NCBI RefSeq assembly: GCF_010998615.1 | Contig: NZ_JAAEAH010000077.1 | Coordinates: 1 to 43,238 of the forward strand | Source of the DNA: Myxococcus sp. CA023 | GTDB lineage: Bacteria; Myxococcota; Myxococcia; Myxococcales; Myxococcaceae | Direction: 5' to 3' | DNA: 43,238 nucleotides | Part shown: positions 8,061 to 14,746 of the stretch, in pieces | Position numbering within the stretch: position 1 is the stretch's first letter | Layout: each line of letters begins with the position of its first letter | Made by a program: the position numbers and the translations under genes | Notes under the pieces: generated by a model | Database searches by the model: none | Told to the model about the DNA's origin: nothing | What the model saw: only the letters and a program-made list of their open reading frames with translations

Positions 8061-9178
8061 CCGCCCCCCTCGGAGGCCCGTACCGCTACAGGCGAGAGGG
8101 GCGCGGGGTGTTCCACTTCCCGCTCGCGAGGCCGTGGACCTGGGCGCTCACCCACCACGGCATGTGGTCCGTGTTCGTGACGGACCAAGAACCGCCACGG
8201 GACGGACGTCCGGGCCGGCGGCATCCGCTCCACCCGCCCCCGGAGTTGATGGGCCAGTGGTTGGCCATCTACGCGACGAAGGACTACGACGCCGAAGCCG
8301 TCCGCTGGCTGCGCGCCGCGCACGGTTTGGAGGCTCCTGCCGGCGACGTGCTGCCCCACGGGGCCTACGTGGCCGTGGCTCGCCTGGCCGAAGTGTCCAC
8401 GGCGGGCAATGACTGCCGAGCCTTCGGCCGCGACCCCTGGTGGGCACCGCGTGGCGCCTCCTGCCGCGGAACCATTGCCTGGTGGCTGGAGGAGATTCAG
8501 CCGCTGGAGCCGCTCCCGGCCGCGCACGCGCAGCGCCTGGCGCCGGTGGACCCGGGACTGGTGCCGGAGCTGCGCGAGCGGATGCGCTTGGCTCGGGACA
8601 AGCTGTGGCGTCCGGAGGTGTACGCGGTACCGGCCTCCCTCCCGTTCCCCCCGCCAGCGCGCGCGGAGACACCTGCGCCGGCACCGGCTCCTCCGCCGCC
8701 CCCACCGCCGCCGCGGGCCGTCGTCGACGACAGGCCGGTACCGCCCATGCTTGCCGAGCCCGAGCAGCTCGGCCTCTTCGGCGAGGCGCCCCGCCCCACG
8801 GCGGACACCGCCAGCGCGCCGCTCGTCGCGGCGCCCACGCCGATGGAAGCCGTGCCCGAGTCAGCCACCCACCTGGAGGGGCTGGACACCCTGCACCAGT
8901 TGCAGCCGCCCTGCCGCACACCGCCGGCAGTGCTGATGGAGGGCGCGCGGCGCGTCCGGGCGCTGCTCGCGGACGGGAAACCGCACGAATGGCGCGAGGT
9001 GTGGGCGGCGGCCACCCTCGACCCGGCACGGGGTAGCCTCGCCTATCGGGTGACGGAGGCGCTCGCCGTGCACGGCCCGCTACTCCCCTGGAGGGTGCGC
9101 ACCACCGGCACCTGTAAGGGCGACGGCTATGCGTGGTTCACGCTCGCGGAGGACGCCTCGTGCTCCGCCACACCCTGA
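8057..9178 (+). CDS. ASCH-like domain, Pro-rich linker, winged-helix-like tail
   Basis: 373 aa; GTG overlapping the upstream TGA. Residues 20-150 resemble an ASCH fold (RPWTWALTHHG, then GQWLAIYATKDYD, then HGAYVAVARLAEV). Residues 205-260 are a Pro/Ala linker, directly followed by EQLGLFGE; QLGLF fits the bacterial beta-clamp-binding consensus QL(S/D)LF. The last 90 residues (GARRVRALLADGKPHEW onward) look like a small winged helix of the kind found at the ends of phage DNA-metabolism proteins. A clamp-tethered base- or nucleic-acid-sensing role is inferred; none of this is proven. Confidence 0.6.
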   Translation: MTAPLGGPYRYRREGRGVFHFPLARPWTWALTHHGMWSVFVTDQEPPRDGRPGRRHPLHPPPELMGQWLAIYATKDYDAEAVRWLRAAHGLEAPAGDVLPHGAYVAVARLAEVSTAGNDCRAFGRDPWWAPRGASCRGTIAWWLEEIQPLEPLPAAHAQRLAPVDPGLVPELRERMRLARDKLWRPEVYAVPASLPFPPPARAETPAPAPAPPPPPPPPRAVVDDRPVPPMLAEPEQLGLFGEAPRPTADTASAPLVAAPTPMEAVPESATHLEGLDTLHQLQPPCRTPPAVLMEGARRVRALLADGKPHEWREVWAAATLDPARGSLAYRVTEALAVHGPLLPWRVRTTGTCKGDGYAWFTLAEDASCSATP

Positions 9179-9591
9179 CAAATGCCCTCGAGGACCTGCG
9201 CCGCCTGGTGGCCGCTGGGTCCCCCAGTATCCCCGCCGCGCTGCGCTTCGTGCGACTGCGCGACCGGGCCCGCGTCGAGTTGGACAAGCTGCTCGACGCC
9301 ACGCGCTTCGAGGTGGAGCGAGACCAGCTGGCGTCCCCCTTCGCCGGGCGCGAGGGCCAGGTGGCCACCCGCGCGCTGGTGAACTGGGTGGAGGCCCGCA
9401 AGGCCGTCTCCCACTGCGAGGGCCCGCGCTCCGCCGGAGGACTCGGGCTCAAGGCATGGGAAGACGTCGGCGGGCTGACGCGGCTGGAGACGGTGGGCCT
9501 GCTGACGCTGGCGCTGGAGCGCCTGGAGCGCACGCCCGAGGTGGGCGTGGGGCCGCTGTTCCCGGGGCTCACGTCCCCAGGCAACCGGTGA
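9160..9591 (+). CDS. Hypothetical helical protein
   Basis: 143 aa from GTG 9160, which has GGAGG about 9 nt upstream and overlaps the previous gene. Charged, mostly helical (VRLRDRARVELDKLLDATRFEVERDQL). No Cys motif beyond one residue and no membrane segment. No family recognised. Its stop lies 2 bp from the end of the convergent leftward gene. Confidence 0.6.
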   Translation: MLRHTLTNALEDLRRLVAAGSPSIPAALRFVRLRDRARVELDKLLDATRFEVERDQLASPFAGREGQVATRALVNWVEARKAVSHCEGPRSAGGLGLKAWEDVGGLTRLETVGLLTLALERLERTPEVGVGPLFPGLTSPGNR

Positions 9592-9593
9592 CG

Positions 9594-9959
9594 CTACCCC
9601 TCCAGCACCAGCCAGTCCCCGCGGCACTTCATGCACTCGCGCCTGGTGAGTCCTGGCACGGCCACCACTGTGGTGATGCGCGCCTCGTAGGGCGAGCACG
9701 TCCCACAACCCTCCGCCATGGTGCGCACCGGCAGGGTGTGCTCGTGCGGCGGGAGGCGCAGCATCTTGAGCCACTCCTCCACCCATGCCGCGTTGACCTT
9801 GAGGTCCAGCGTGTGCTCCGGGCCCTCCACCACTAGGTTGTGCTGGAGCGCCAGCCAGTACAGGCGAAACAGGTCGGTGACGCCCTTGAGCGCCGGTCCG
9901 CGGGCTGCTGCCTCGCGGCCCAACGCCTCCAGGTGCTGCTTGAGCTGCTCACGTGTCAC
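9594..9959 (-). CDS. Zinc-ribbon-tailed hypothetical protein
   Basis: 121 aa from the GTG at 9959 (TREQLKQHLEALG follows). The start is uncertain: the frame is open upstream to 10328 and another GTG lies a few codons earlier. Residues 1-75 are helical; the C-terminus has CGTC and CMKC, a four-Cys zinc ribbon. No family recognised. It is last in a short leftward unit. Confidence 0.5.
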   Translation of the reverse strand: MTREQLKQHLEALGREAAARGPALKGVTDLFRLYWLALQHNLVVEGPEHTLDLKVNAAWVEEWLKMLRLPPHEHTLPVRTMAEGCGTCSPYEARITTVVAVPGLTRRECMKCRGDWLVLEG

Positions 9960-10015
9960 GGCGGCGCAGACTGCCACGGGCCACCTGGTGGCGCGAGCCG
10001 CCGGCAGGCCCGCGC

Positions 10016-10192
10016 TCAGAGTGTGCCGCACTGCCTCCGCTGGTGCGTCTCGCCGTGGCGCTCGCACGCCCACGCGGCGCCGCAGTCGCAAGCCACCGCC
10101 TCGGCGCTGGTGCAGCACGGAGCATCGCCGCGGATGAGGGAACGCGGGCGAGGACGGTGGCGCGCTGCTTTCGTCGGCTGGCGTGGCGTCAC
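10016..10192 (-). CDS. Small Cys-rich protein, start uncertain
   Basis: 58 aa from a GTG with GGGAGGG just upstream. The C-terminal half is convincing (APCC, ACDCG, ACERH, QCGTL: six Cys and two His, one or two metal sites). The neighbouring leftward frame also has good third-position GC over 10130-10290, so a frameshift joining both frames into one gene is possible. Function unknown. Confidence 0.4.
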   Translation of the reverse strand: MTPRQPTKAARHRPRPRSLIRGDAPCCTSAEAVACDCGAAWACERHGETHQRRQCGTL

Positions 10193-10464
10193 GTGCCCTC
10201 CCGCGAGGCCTCCGGGCCTGCCCCTTGATGATGCGCCACTCGCCACGGAGGCGGTAACAATCGGCCCGGCCCGGTTGTGTGGCAGCCGTCAATACCTCCC
10301 GGGAGGGCTGGACGCCCCCGTGCTCCACCGGTAGCGTTCGTGTCGTGCCCAGTACGGGCGCCCCTGGACTCGCCGTGACGCCCCCGGGCGTTGAGCATTT
10401 GGTGTCAGCCCAGGTGGGGTCGAGGTTGTAGCCGCCTCCCTTTGCAGTGATGCCGCAAGGCGCT

Positions 10465-10492
10465 GGGCCGGGCCTCTCACGGGGCCCGGCCC
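10465..10492 (+). terminator. Strong hairpin, likely terminator
   Basis: Perfect 10-bp stem GGGCCGGGCC / GGCCCGGCCC with an 8-nt loop, followed by TGTAGTTT. It lies just upstream of the palindrome-controlled promoter and would insulate it from upstream rightward transcription. The T-run is short. Confidence 0.55.
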
Positions 10493-10528
10493 TGTAGTTT
10501 CGCTCACCACCCAGCGCACCCGCGCAAG

Positions 10529-10574
10529 AATAGAGCCGGCTCTATTGACATGCCCATAGGGCCGGCCTTATGAA
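10529..10574 (+). promoter_or_regulatory. Sigma70-type promoter overlapped by two related palindromes
   Basis: TTGACA (10545-10550), an 18-bp spacer, then TATGAA (10569-10574; TTATGA with a 17-bp spacer is the alternative). A perfect 18-bp palindrome AATAGAGCCGGCTCTATT (10529-10546) overlaps the -35. A near-perfect second one, CATAGGGCCGGCCTTATG (10555-10572), fills the spacer and reaches the -10. Centres are 26 bp apart and share ATAGRGCCGG. This is the layout of a repressor operator pair and faces the gene at 10623. Confidence 0.75.
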
Positions 10575-10622
10575 CATGTCGCCGGCTGCGGCACTCAGGC
10601 TGCGTCGGGTTCGGGGGTTGCC

Positions 10623-10961
10623 GTGGACACGCTATCGGTCGCAGACGGTGCGCTGACGCTGGAGCTGGAGTTGCCCGAGTTGACTGGCTCGCCGAAGCAG
10701 GTGGAGTGGGCAGTCCGCGAGCGCCGCGCACTCATCCTGAGCGTGCTCGAACGCCTCGCCGCGCGCCCAGGACTCAAGCACCTCGCCGCGCACCCGGCGG
10801 AGAAGGAGCTCGCACTAACCTGCGTGCGGGACGCCGCCCAGCGACTGACGGCCGCCAGTTGGTGGACAGACCACCGCGGCGACGCGCGGGCGCTGCTCAG
10901 CGAACTCGAACCTGCGCTCCGGGCGGGAGTCAGCAAACTCCAACAGGGAGGCCGCCCATGA
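10623..10961 (+). CDS. Hypothetical protein, first gene of the operator-controlled unit
   Basis: 112 aa, GTG start with a G-rich stretch (CGGGGGTT) upstream and about 40 bp from the expected transcription start. Short, acidic N-terminus, then helices (RERRALILSVLERLAARPG). No family recognised. Its position as first gene behind the palindrome-overlapped promoter makes an early or regulatory role reasonable, as inference. Overlaps the next gene by ATGA. Confidence 0.6.
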   Translation: MDTLSVADGALTLELELPELTGSPKQVEWAVRERRALILSVLERLAARPGLKHLAAHPAEKELALTCVRDAAQRLTAASWWTDHRGDARALLSELEPALRAGVSKLQQGGRP

Positions 10962-11419
10962 AGCGGGTCCGGGAGGTACTGACAGGTGCCGAGTACGAGA
11001 CGGACGGCGACTTGCGCTGGGGAACAGGGCCTCGGAAGGTGCTCACCTTCCACGAGGCCCTGGCGACCACGCGGCCGTTTCAGCAATCCCCGGACGAGGC
11101 GACCTGGGTGCAGCGCCGCGGGGACACGACAGACACTTACGTCCCTGTCGAGGTGCTGGCGTCCACCTCCGTCCTCGACACGTGGGACGAGGACGCCCCG
11201 GTTGACCTCGCATTTGAGCGCAAGGTGCGCGCGGTGCGCGTGGCGTCTGCGCGGGAGCTGGGCGCTGCCCAGGCCGAAGCCATGAAGGAGGTTGGCATGT
11301 ACGGCCCCACCATCACCCGGTCCGATGCAGAGCGCGCCATCCTCTCGGACAGGGCGTCGACGACGCCAGTCGCCGACGCCGAGATCGACGCCTACATCGA
11401 GGGCTGGAAGTCCCCGTAG
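10958..11419 (+). CDS. Hypothetical protein
   Basis: 153 aa; ATG preceded by CAGGGAGG and overlapping the previous stop. Acidic, mixed alpha/beta; no Cys motif, signal or membrane segment. Not recognised. Second gene of the unit starting at 10623. Confidence 0.6.
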   Translation: MKRVREVLTGAEYETDGDLRWGTGPRKVLTFHEALATTRPFQQSPDEATWVQRRGDTTDTYVPVEVLASTSVLDTWDEDAPVDLAFERKVRAVRVASARELGAAQAEAMKEVGMYGPTITRSDAERAILSDRASTTPVADAEIDAYIEGWKSP

Positions 11420-11473
11420 AACGCCCCGATGGATCCGCACCGCGTTTGGCGTCCTTATCTGTGAGCCCCACCC

Positions 11474-11716
11474 ATGCCACGACACGACCCAGCCAAGACA
11501 CCGCCCGAGTCACAGCGTGCCGCGAAGGGCACGCGGCTCGCGACGCATGAGATAGGCCTCGATGAAGCCTCGGCCAGCGCCCTCGCCTTCCTCATTGAGC
11601 GCCTGAAGGCGCACCCGGAGAAGGGGTACCCCGCCAACAAGAGCGGGGTCGCCAGGCTCGGGCTCCAGGAAGCGGCGAAGGCACGCGGCTGGAAGCCTCC
11701 CGAGGAGGGCTCCTGA
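11474..11716 (+). CDS. Small basic hypothetical protein
   Basis: 80 aa. N-terminus basic and polar; residues 28-75 look like a compact helical domain (SASALAFLIERLKAHPEKGY, then SGVARLGLQEAAKARG), suggestive of ribbon- or helix-type DNA-binding antitoxin-like proteins, though I cannot assign a family. No clear Shine-Dalgarno. Overlaps the start of the AcrVA2-like gene by one base. Confidence 0.55.
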   Translation: MPRHDPAKTPPESQRAAKGTRLATHEIGLDEASASALAFLIERLKAHPEKGYPANKSGVARLGLQEAAKARGWKPPEEGS

Positions 11717-12789
11717 TGCAGGCCCTCGACTGGCCCGGCCCGCCCGACGCCGCCCGCGGCTACTGGCGGCGCGGCGGCGTGGACGCGGCGCTGGCTGCCC
11801 TTGAGGAGGACGAGGCCGCCGGCCGCATCCCCAAGTCCCTGGCGGACCTGGTGTTCGGCGCCTTCCCCTTCCTCGCGCTTGAGGACGCGGTGAAGCGCCA
11901 CGGCCCCACGCGCGTGAACGACGCCCTCACCGACCCTCAAGTCCAGCGGGCCCTGGCTCGCGTCACAGGGGGCCCCGACCACCACGGGACCTACAAGCTC
12001 CTCTGTATGGAGCGCTGGTTCGGCCTCGTCTACGAGGCCCATGGGCGCCACGACTACGAAGTGTCGCCCGGCCTGGCGCAGCGCCTGCGACACACCGAGC
12101 TGCGCGGCCTGTCGTGCGATGACCTGCACCTGCCGCACCCGTGCATCCAGCTGAGGGTCCCCATCGAGGCCGGCATCGCCCTGCCCGATACGGCCGGGCC
12201 CGACCTGCCGGTGACGGGGCTTCTCCTCGCAGAGGAGCCCGCGCCTGGCCGTTGCTGGCGCCTCTGCGTGGAGGCCTCGCGGCCCGACGGGCAGCGCACG
12301 CTCAATCTAATCTCCGTGTCACTGCCGGCAGGGCAGGACCTGGACACCGCACTCGACTCCCACGAGAGCAAAGCTCAGCACGCCAACGAGCACTGGCGCG
12401 CCATCTGGGCCTGGGCCATGAACGTCGTCCTCTACGCCACCAGCGGAGGGGTGCGCGAGGAGGTGTGGCGCAACCGCGAGGCCCGCCAGCTCCGCGACCG
12501 GATGATGAAGCTGCCCAAGGGGCCGAAGCGGGACAAGCTCCGCGCGGAGCTCAAGGCCATGGACGTGCAGCGGCGCGTCGTCCTCGGGCCCGGCGTTGTC
12601 CCGCTGGAGACTCCACCGCCGGGCACCACGGGCCGGCCGCTGGTGGTGCGCACGAGGGTGTCCGGGCATTGGAAGCGGCAGGTGCACGGCCAGGGGCGCG
12701 CCGAGCGCAAGCTGATGTGGATTCAGCCCTACTGGCGCGGACCGGACGATGCCGCCGCGCCGACCGGCACCACCCACGGGCTGGTGTGA
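11716..12789 (+). CDS. AcrVA2-like protein (anti-CRISPR Cas12a inhibitor family)
   Basis: 357 aa; ATG preceded by CCCGAGGAGG. The C-terminal block at about 314-342 (VSGHWKRQ, then GRAERKLMWI and QPYWRG) is the signature I associate with the AcrVA2 family and its many phage and plasmid homologues; the length is close to AcrVA2 (about 320 aa). AcrVA2 from Moraxella targets Cas12a production by recognising the nascent Cas12a N-terminus and its mRNA. The N-terminal two thirds are helical, with LHLPHPCIQLRVP and an extended region. Distant homologues may have other targets, so Cas12a inhibition here is inference. It is coupled to the small gene downstream. Confidence 0.65.
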   Translation: MQALDWPGPPDAARGYWRRGGVDAALAALEEDEAAGRIPKSLADLVFGAFPFLALEDAVKRHGPTRVNDALTDPQVQRALARVTGGPDHHGTYKLLCMERWFGLVYEAHGRHDYEVSPGLAQRLRHTELRGLSCDDLHLPHPCIQLRVPIEAGIALPDTAGPDLPVTGLLLAEEPAPGRCWRLCVEASRPDGQRTLNLISVSLPAGQDLDTALDSHESKAQHANEHWRAIWAWAMNVVLYATSGGVREEVWRNREARQLRDRMMKLPKGPKRDKLRAELKAMDVQRRVVLGPGVVPLETPPPGTTGRPLVVRTRVSGHWKRQVHGQGRAERKLMWIQPYWRGPDDAAAPTGTTHGLV

Positions 12790-13061
12790 CGCGCCCGCTG
12801 GTACGCCTCCTGCTCTGCACGGCGGGCATGACCAGAATGCAGAGGGTGGCGCTCGCGCAGCGCCTTGGGGCGGCGGAGAGGGAGCTGCAGGCGGCGGTTG
12901 CAGCGCTAGACGAGAGTCCAGCGGCGAGGACGCGGTACGCGAGAGCGCTCGCCGAGCACCAAGCGGCGGAAGCGTGCGCGGTGCAGGCGCTGCACGTGAG
13001 CCGGCGCCGCCCAGGACCGCGCCCGGCGCGAGCCAGGGCCCCGTCGGCACACGCCCGCTGA
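12786..13061 (+). CDS. Small hypothetical protein, C-terminus duplicated downstream
   Basis: 91 aa from a GTG overlapping the AcrVA2-like stop; ATG 12828 (77 aa) is an alternative. Helical middle (LGAAERELQAAVAALDE), then an Arg/Pro/Ala-rich tail. The last 95 bp recur near 14071-14172, implying a local duplication. No family recognised. Confidence 0.5.
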   Translation: MTRPLVRLLLCTAGMTRMQRVALAQRLGAAERELQAAVAALDESPAARTRYARALAEHQAAEACAVQALHVSRRRPGPRPARARAPSAHAR

Positions 13062-13067
13062 CGCCCC
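12972..13067. repeat. Direct repeat, copy A (gene 3' end)
   Basis: About 96 bp beginning GCGTGCGCGGTGCAGG and ending CTGACGCCCC, covering the 3' end of the 12786 gene. Copy B lies at 14071-14172 with roughly 85 percent identity by eye and a small insertion. Confidence 0.8.
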
Positions 13068-13090
13068 ACCACCTGCTCCGTGGACTGTGC

Positions 13091-13140
13091 GCGACAAGGC
13101 GCAAGGGTAGCCCCACAGCTCTTGCCCTTGCGCCTCTCGC
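13091..13140 (-). terminator. Hairpin after the tiny membrane-protein gene
   Basis: Perfect 10-bp stem GGCGCAAGGG / CCCTTGCGCC, extended by GCGA/TCGC after a small internal loop. It lies 8 bp after the stop of the leftward gene at 13148-13255 and also follows the rightward gene ending at 13061, so it could serve both. No T-tract. Confidence 0.5.
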
Positions 13141-13147
13141 GACGCTG

Positions 13148-13255
13148 CTACGGCTTGCTCACGTACAGCCGGTACACCGCCCACACGAACGGGACAAGAG
13201 CGGCAGCGCCGCCAAGCCCCCAGTGGACGATGACCTTCCACGTGTTGTTATCCAA
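13148..13255 (-). CDS. 35-aa single-pass membrane protein
   Basis: TTG start with AAAGGTGA at ideal spacing. Translation begins MDNNTWKVIV, continues with one hydrophobic segment (GGAAALVPFVWAVYRLY, about residues 15-31) and ends VSKP. A polar N-terminus, one helix and a short positive tail fit tiny phage membrane proteins such as holin or spanin accessories. It is isolated from the lysis cassette (15.9-18.3 kb), so this is a guess. Confidence 0.55.
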   Translation of the reverse strand: MDNNTWKVIVHWGLGGAAALVPFVWAVYRLYVSKP

Positions 13256-13303
13256 TGGCGGTCACCTTTCCCTTTCTCTGGAGCTGGTGCACCGGCACAC
13301 GGA

Positions 13304-13333
13304 TTGCGAGTCGCGTTGGCGCCACTGCACTTC
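13304..13333. repeat. 30-bp direct repeat, copy 1
   Basis: Starts TTGCGAGTCGCGTTGG and ends ACTGCACTTC; two mismatches to copy 2 (13488-13517), 184 bp apart start to start. Could mark a recombination or attachment site; no integrase is seen. Confidence 0.75.
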
Positions 13334-13431
13334 TCCAGCGATTTTCTACCTGCCTCGTTGACCCAGGCAGTTCTATCAACCCACACACTGTGCGCAAGAA
13401 ACCCACATCCAAGCTGCGCCGTGAATGGGCA

Positions 13432-13725
13432 TCAGCGTTCAAGCGGTCGTGGAGTTGCGTTCGAACGAGATGTAGGTAGCTTCTGTCTTGCGAGTCGCGT
13501 TGGTGCTACTGCACTTCCGCGCGCAAAAGACGCCCACATGCCCGTGGGCGTCTTTTGCGTTTCTGCCCCCTGACCACGGACTATTGGCACACCGCAGGGG
13601 TGCGTCGAGATTTCCAAGTCAACGCACTCACAGTGAGCGGCGGAGGCCAGCCAATCAGCAACTAGCTTGGCTACGTCGCACGGGCAACCTGCCGCGGTGG
13701 TGGCAGGCCGTCGGCGCGGCTTCAC
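13432..13725 (-). CDS. Small Cys-containing protein, read through a terminator
   Basis: 97 aa from the GTG overlapping the upstream stop (GTGA), so translational coupling supports it. Residues 12-50 look like real protein (CPCDVAKLVADWLASA, CECVDLEI, HPCGVPIV). After about residue 54 the frame runs through a 15-bp perfect terminator stem and the direct repeat, so the native 3' end has probably been replaced by recombination. Function unknown. Confidence 0.4.
   Translation of the reverse strand: MKPRRRPATTAAGCPCDVAKLVADWLASAAHCECVDLEISTHPCGVPIVRGQGAETQKTPTGMWASFARGSAVAPTRLARQKLPTSRSNATPRPLER
13488..13517. repeat. 30-bp direct repeat, copy 2
   Basis: Partner of 13304-13333, directly before the strong terminator at 13522. 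Confidence 0.75.
13522..13559. terminator. Bidirectional intrinsic terminator
   Basis: Perfect 15-bp stem GCAAAAGACGCCCAC / GTGGGCGTCTTTTGC (16 bp with the outer C-G), 6-nt loop ATGCCC, with an A-run on one side and a T-run on the other plus a following GTTT. The best intrinsic terminator in the window; works on either strand. Confidence 0.85.
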
Positions 13726-13943
13726 ACTTTGCGTGCTCCAGGGGACCGGCCGCTCACCATTGCATGGCAGGCGAGCAGGTCCCGCAAGGTGAGCCTTTCG
13801 ACAGCGGCGAGAGCCTGCTTCGTAACTGCAATCATCTGCTCCTCCACGCTCGGAGAGGGTGCCCCTCGCGGGCTCCCCGAACGTCGCAACCTGTAGCCCC
13901 TTTCCGGGGGCTCAGCAAATAGGTTTCCGAAAATGTCAACCAT
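13722..13943 (-). CDS. Small hypothetical protein
   Basis: 73 aa, ATG (MVDIFGNLFAEPP). Middle helix SVEEQMIAVTKQALAAVERL then LRDLLACHAMV. The leader is AT-rich compared with everything around it (13920-13980), which may hold its promoter. Overlaps the next leftward gene. Family not recognised; a regulator is possible. Confidence 0.5.
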   Translation of the reverse strand: MVDIFGNLFAEPPERGYRLRRSGSPRGAPSPSVEEQMIAVTKQALAAVERLTLRDLLACHAMVSGRSPGARKV

Positions 13944-14070
13944 TTACGCGAAAGAAAATAGTGCATTGTTGGGTCGGAAAAATCCCCCGGCGGATTCGAG
14001 TGGTTACGGCACTTGCTGCGTGCGCAAGGGCGCCTCTGTGGCGTCGCTCCGTGAGCTGCAGACGGAAGAG

Positions 14071-14172
14071 GCGTGCGCGGTGCAGGCCCTACACGTGAGT
14101 CGGCGCCGTCCAGGCCCGCGCCCGCCGCGAGCCAGGGCTCCTGCCCCGTCGACGCACGCAAGCTGACGCCCC
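14071..14172. repeat. Direct repeat, copy B (remnant of a duplicated gene end)
   Basis: Second copy of 12972-13067. The frame through it (open from 13933, ending 14166) gives the same ACAVQALHVSRRRPGPRP tail as copy A but with an unrelated AT-rich N-terminal part whose start overlaps the divergent gene's start; I read this as a broken duplicate, not a gene. Confidence 0.7.
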
Positions 14173-14194
14173 TTCTTCTGCGCACGGAGGCAAC

Positions 14195-14380
14195 GTGCGC
14201 AGAGACATCCCCCCAGCCCAGACCGCCGAGCAGCTCCGCGCCAAGCGCGTGCGTGACGACTTCGCCCGCGCCAAGCAGCAGGCCACTCTCGCCATGCACC
14301 ACGAGCACCAGGTGCGCCGCGGCTGGGCCGGCCCTCTCTCCGCTCCAGACGAAGGCGGGCTCCGCCCGCGCCACCGTTGA
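14195..14380 (+). CDS. Small charged helical protein
   Basis: 61 aa; GTG with GGAGG 5 nt upstream. Sequence is mostly one helix (TAEQLRAKRVRDDFARAKQQ) followed by a polar tail. CGCCCCTTCT occurs at 14167-14176, 18 nt before this start, farther than in the other motif genes. Function unknown. Confidence 0.5.
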   Translation: MRRDIPPAQTAEQLRAKRVRDDFARAKQQATLAMHHEHQVRRGWAGPLSAPDEGGLRPRHR

Positions 14381-14483
14381 CCTGTCGTGGTGGCGGCGGG
14401 CCTTCGGCGCGGCTTTCTCGCCTGCCCAACCACCACACCCTCGGGCATTCCGCCCGGGGGCCTTTCTCCGCCGCGAGGCCGCC

Positions 14484-14729
14484 ATGAGCACTGAGCAGCC
14501 CCCGCAACAGGACCCGCAGCAGGACCCGCCCGTGGACGTGCGCTGGGAGGCCGAGCAGTACCGCGTCGTCAAGGACGGCCCGGACCACCACATGGAGGCC
14601 TGGGACGCGTTCGGCGACTACTCCCCCTGGTGGGAGCGGCTGGACCTGCTGGCCATGGATGCCGAGGAGTTGAGGCGCCTGCTCCGGCGCCTCATGGACA
14701 CGCTGTCACGGCAGGGCGGCCGGAAGTAG
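14484..14729 (+). CDS. Small acidic hypothetical protein
   Basis: 81 aa; ATG with CGAGG upstream. Gln/Pro-rich acidic N-terminus, then WEAEQYRVVKDG and an aromatic region (YSPWWERLDLL) and a C-terminal helix of alternating E/R/L. No family recognised. Ends 17 bp from the convergent methyltransferase gene. Confidence 0.6.
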   Translation: MSTEQPPQQDPQQDPPVDVRWEAEQYRVVKDGPDHHMEAWDAFGDYSPWWERLDLLAMDAEELRRLLRRLMDTLSRQGGRK

Positions 14730-14746
14730 CCGCCCTGCCGGTTGCG

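Noticed and set aside
13440..13500. Possible tRNA (GTTCGAAC T-loop-like string)
   Set aside because: No acceptor or anticodon stem could be formed; just a TTCGAA palindrome.
13933..14166. Rightward frame with the duplicated tail
   Set aside because: Start overlaps the start of the leftward gene at 13943 and the N-terminal part is unrelated to copy A; treated as a remnant.
14167..14176. CGCCCCTTCT before the 14195 gene
   Set aside because: Spacing is 18 nt and that gene has its own GGAGG, so it is not counted.
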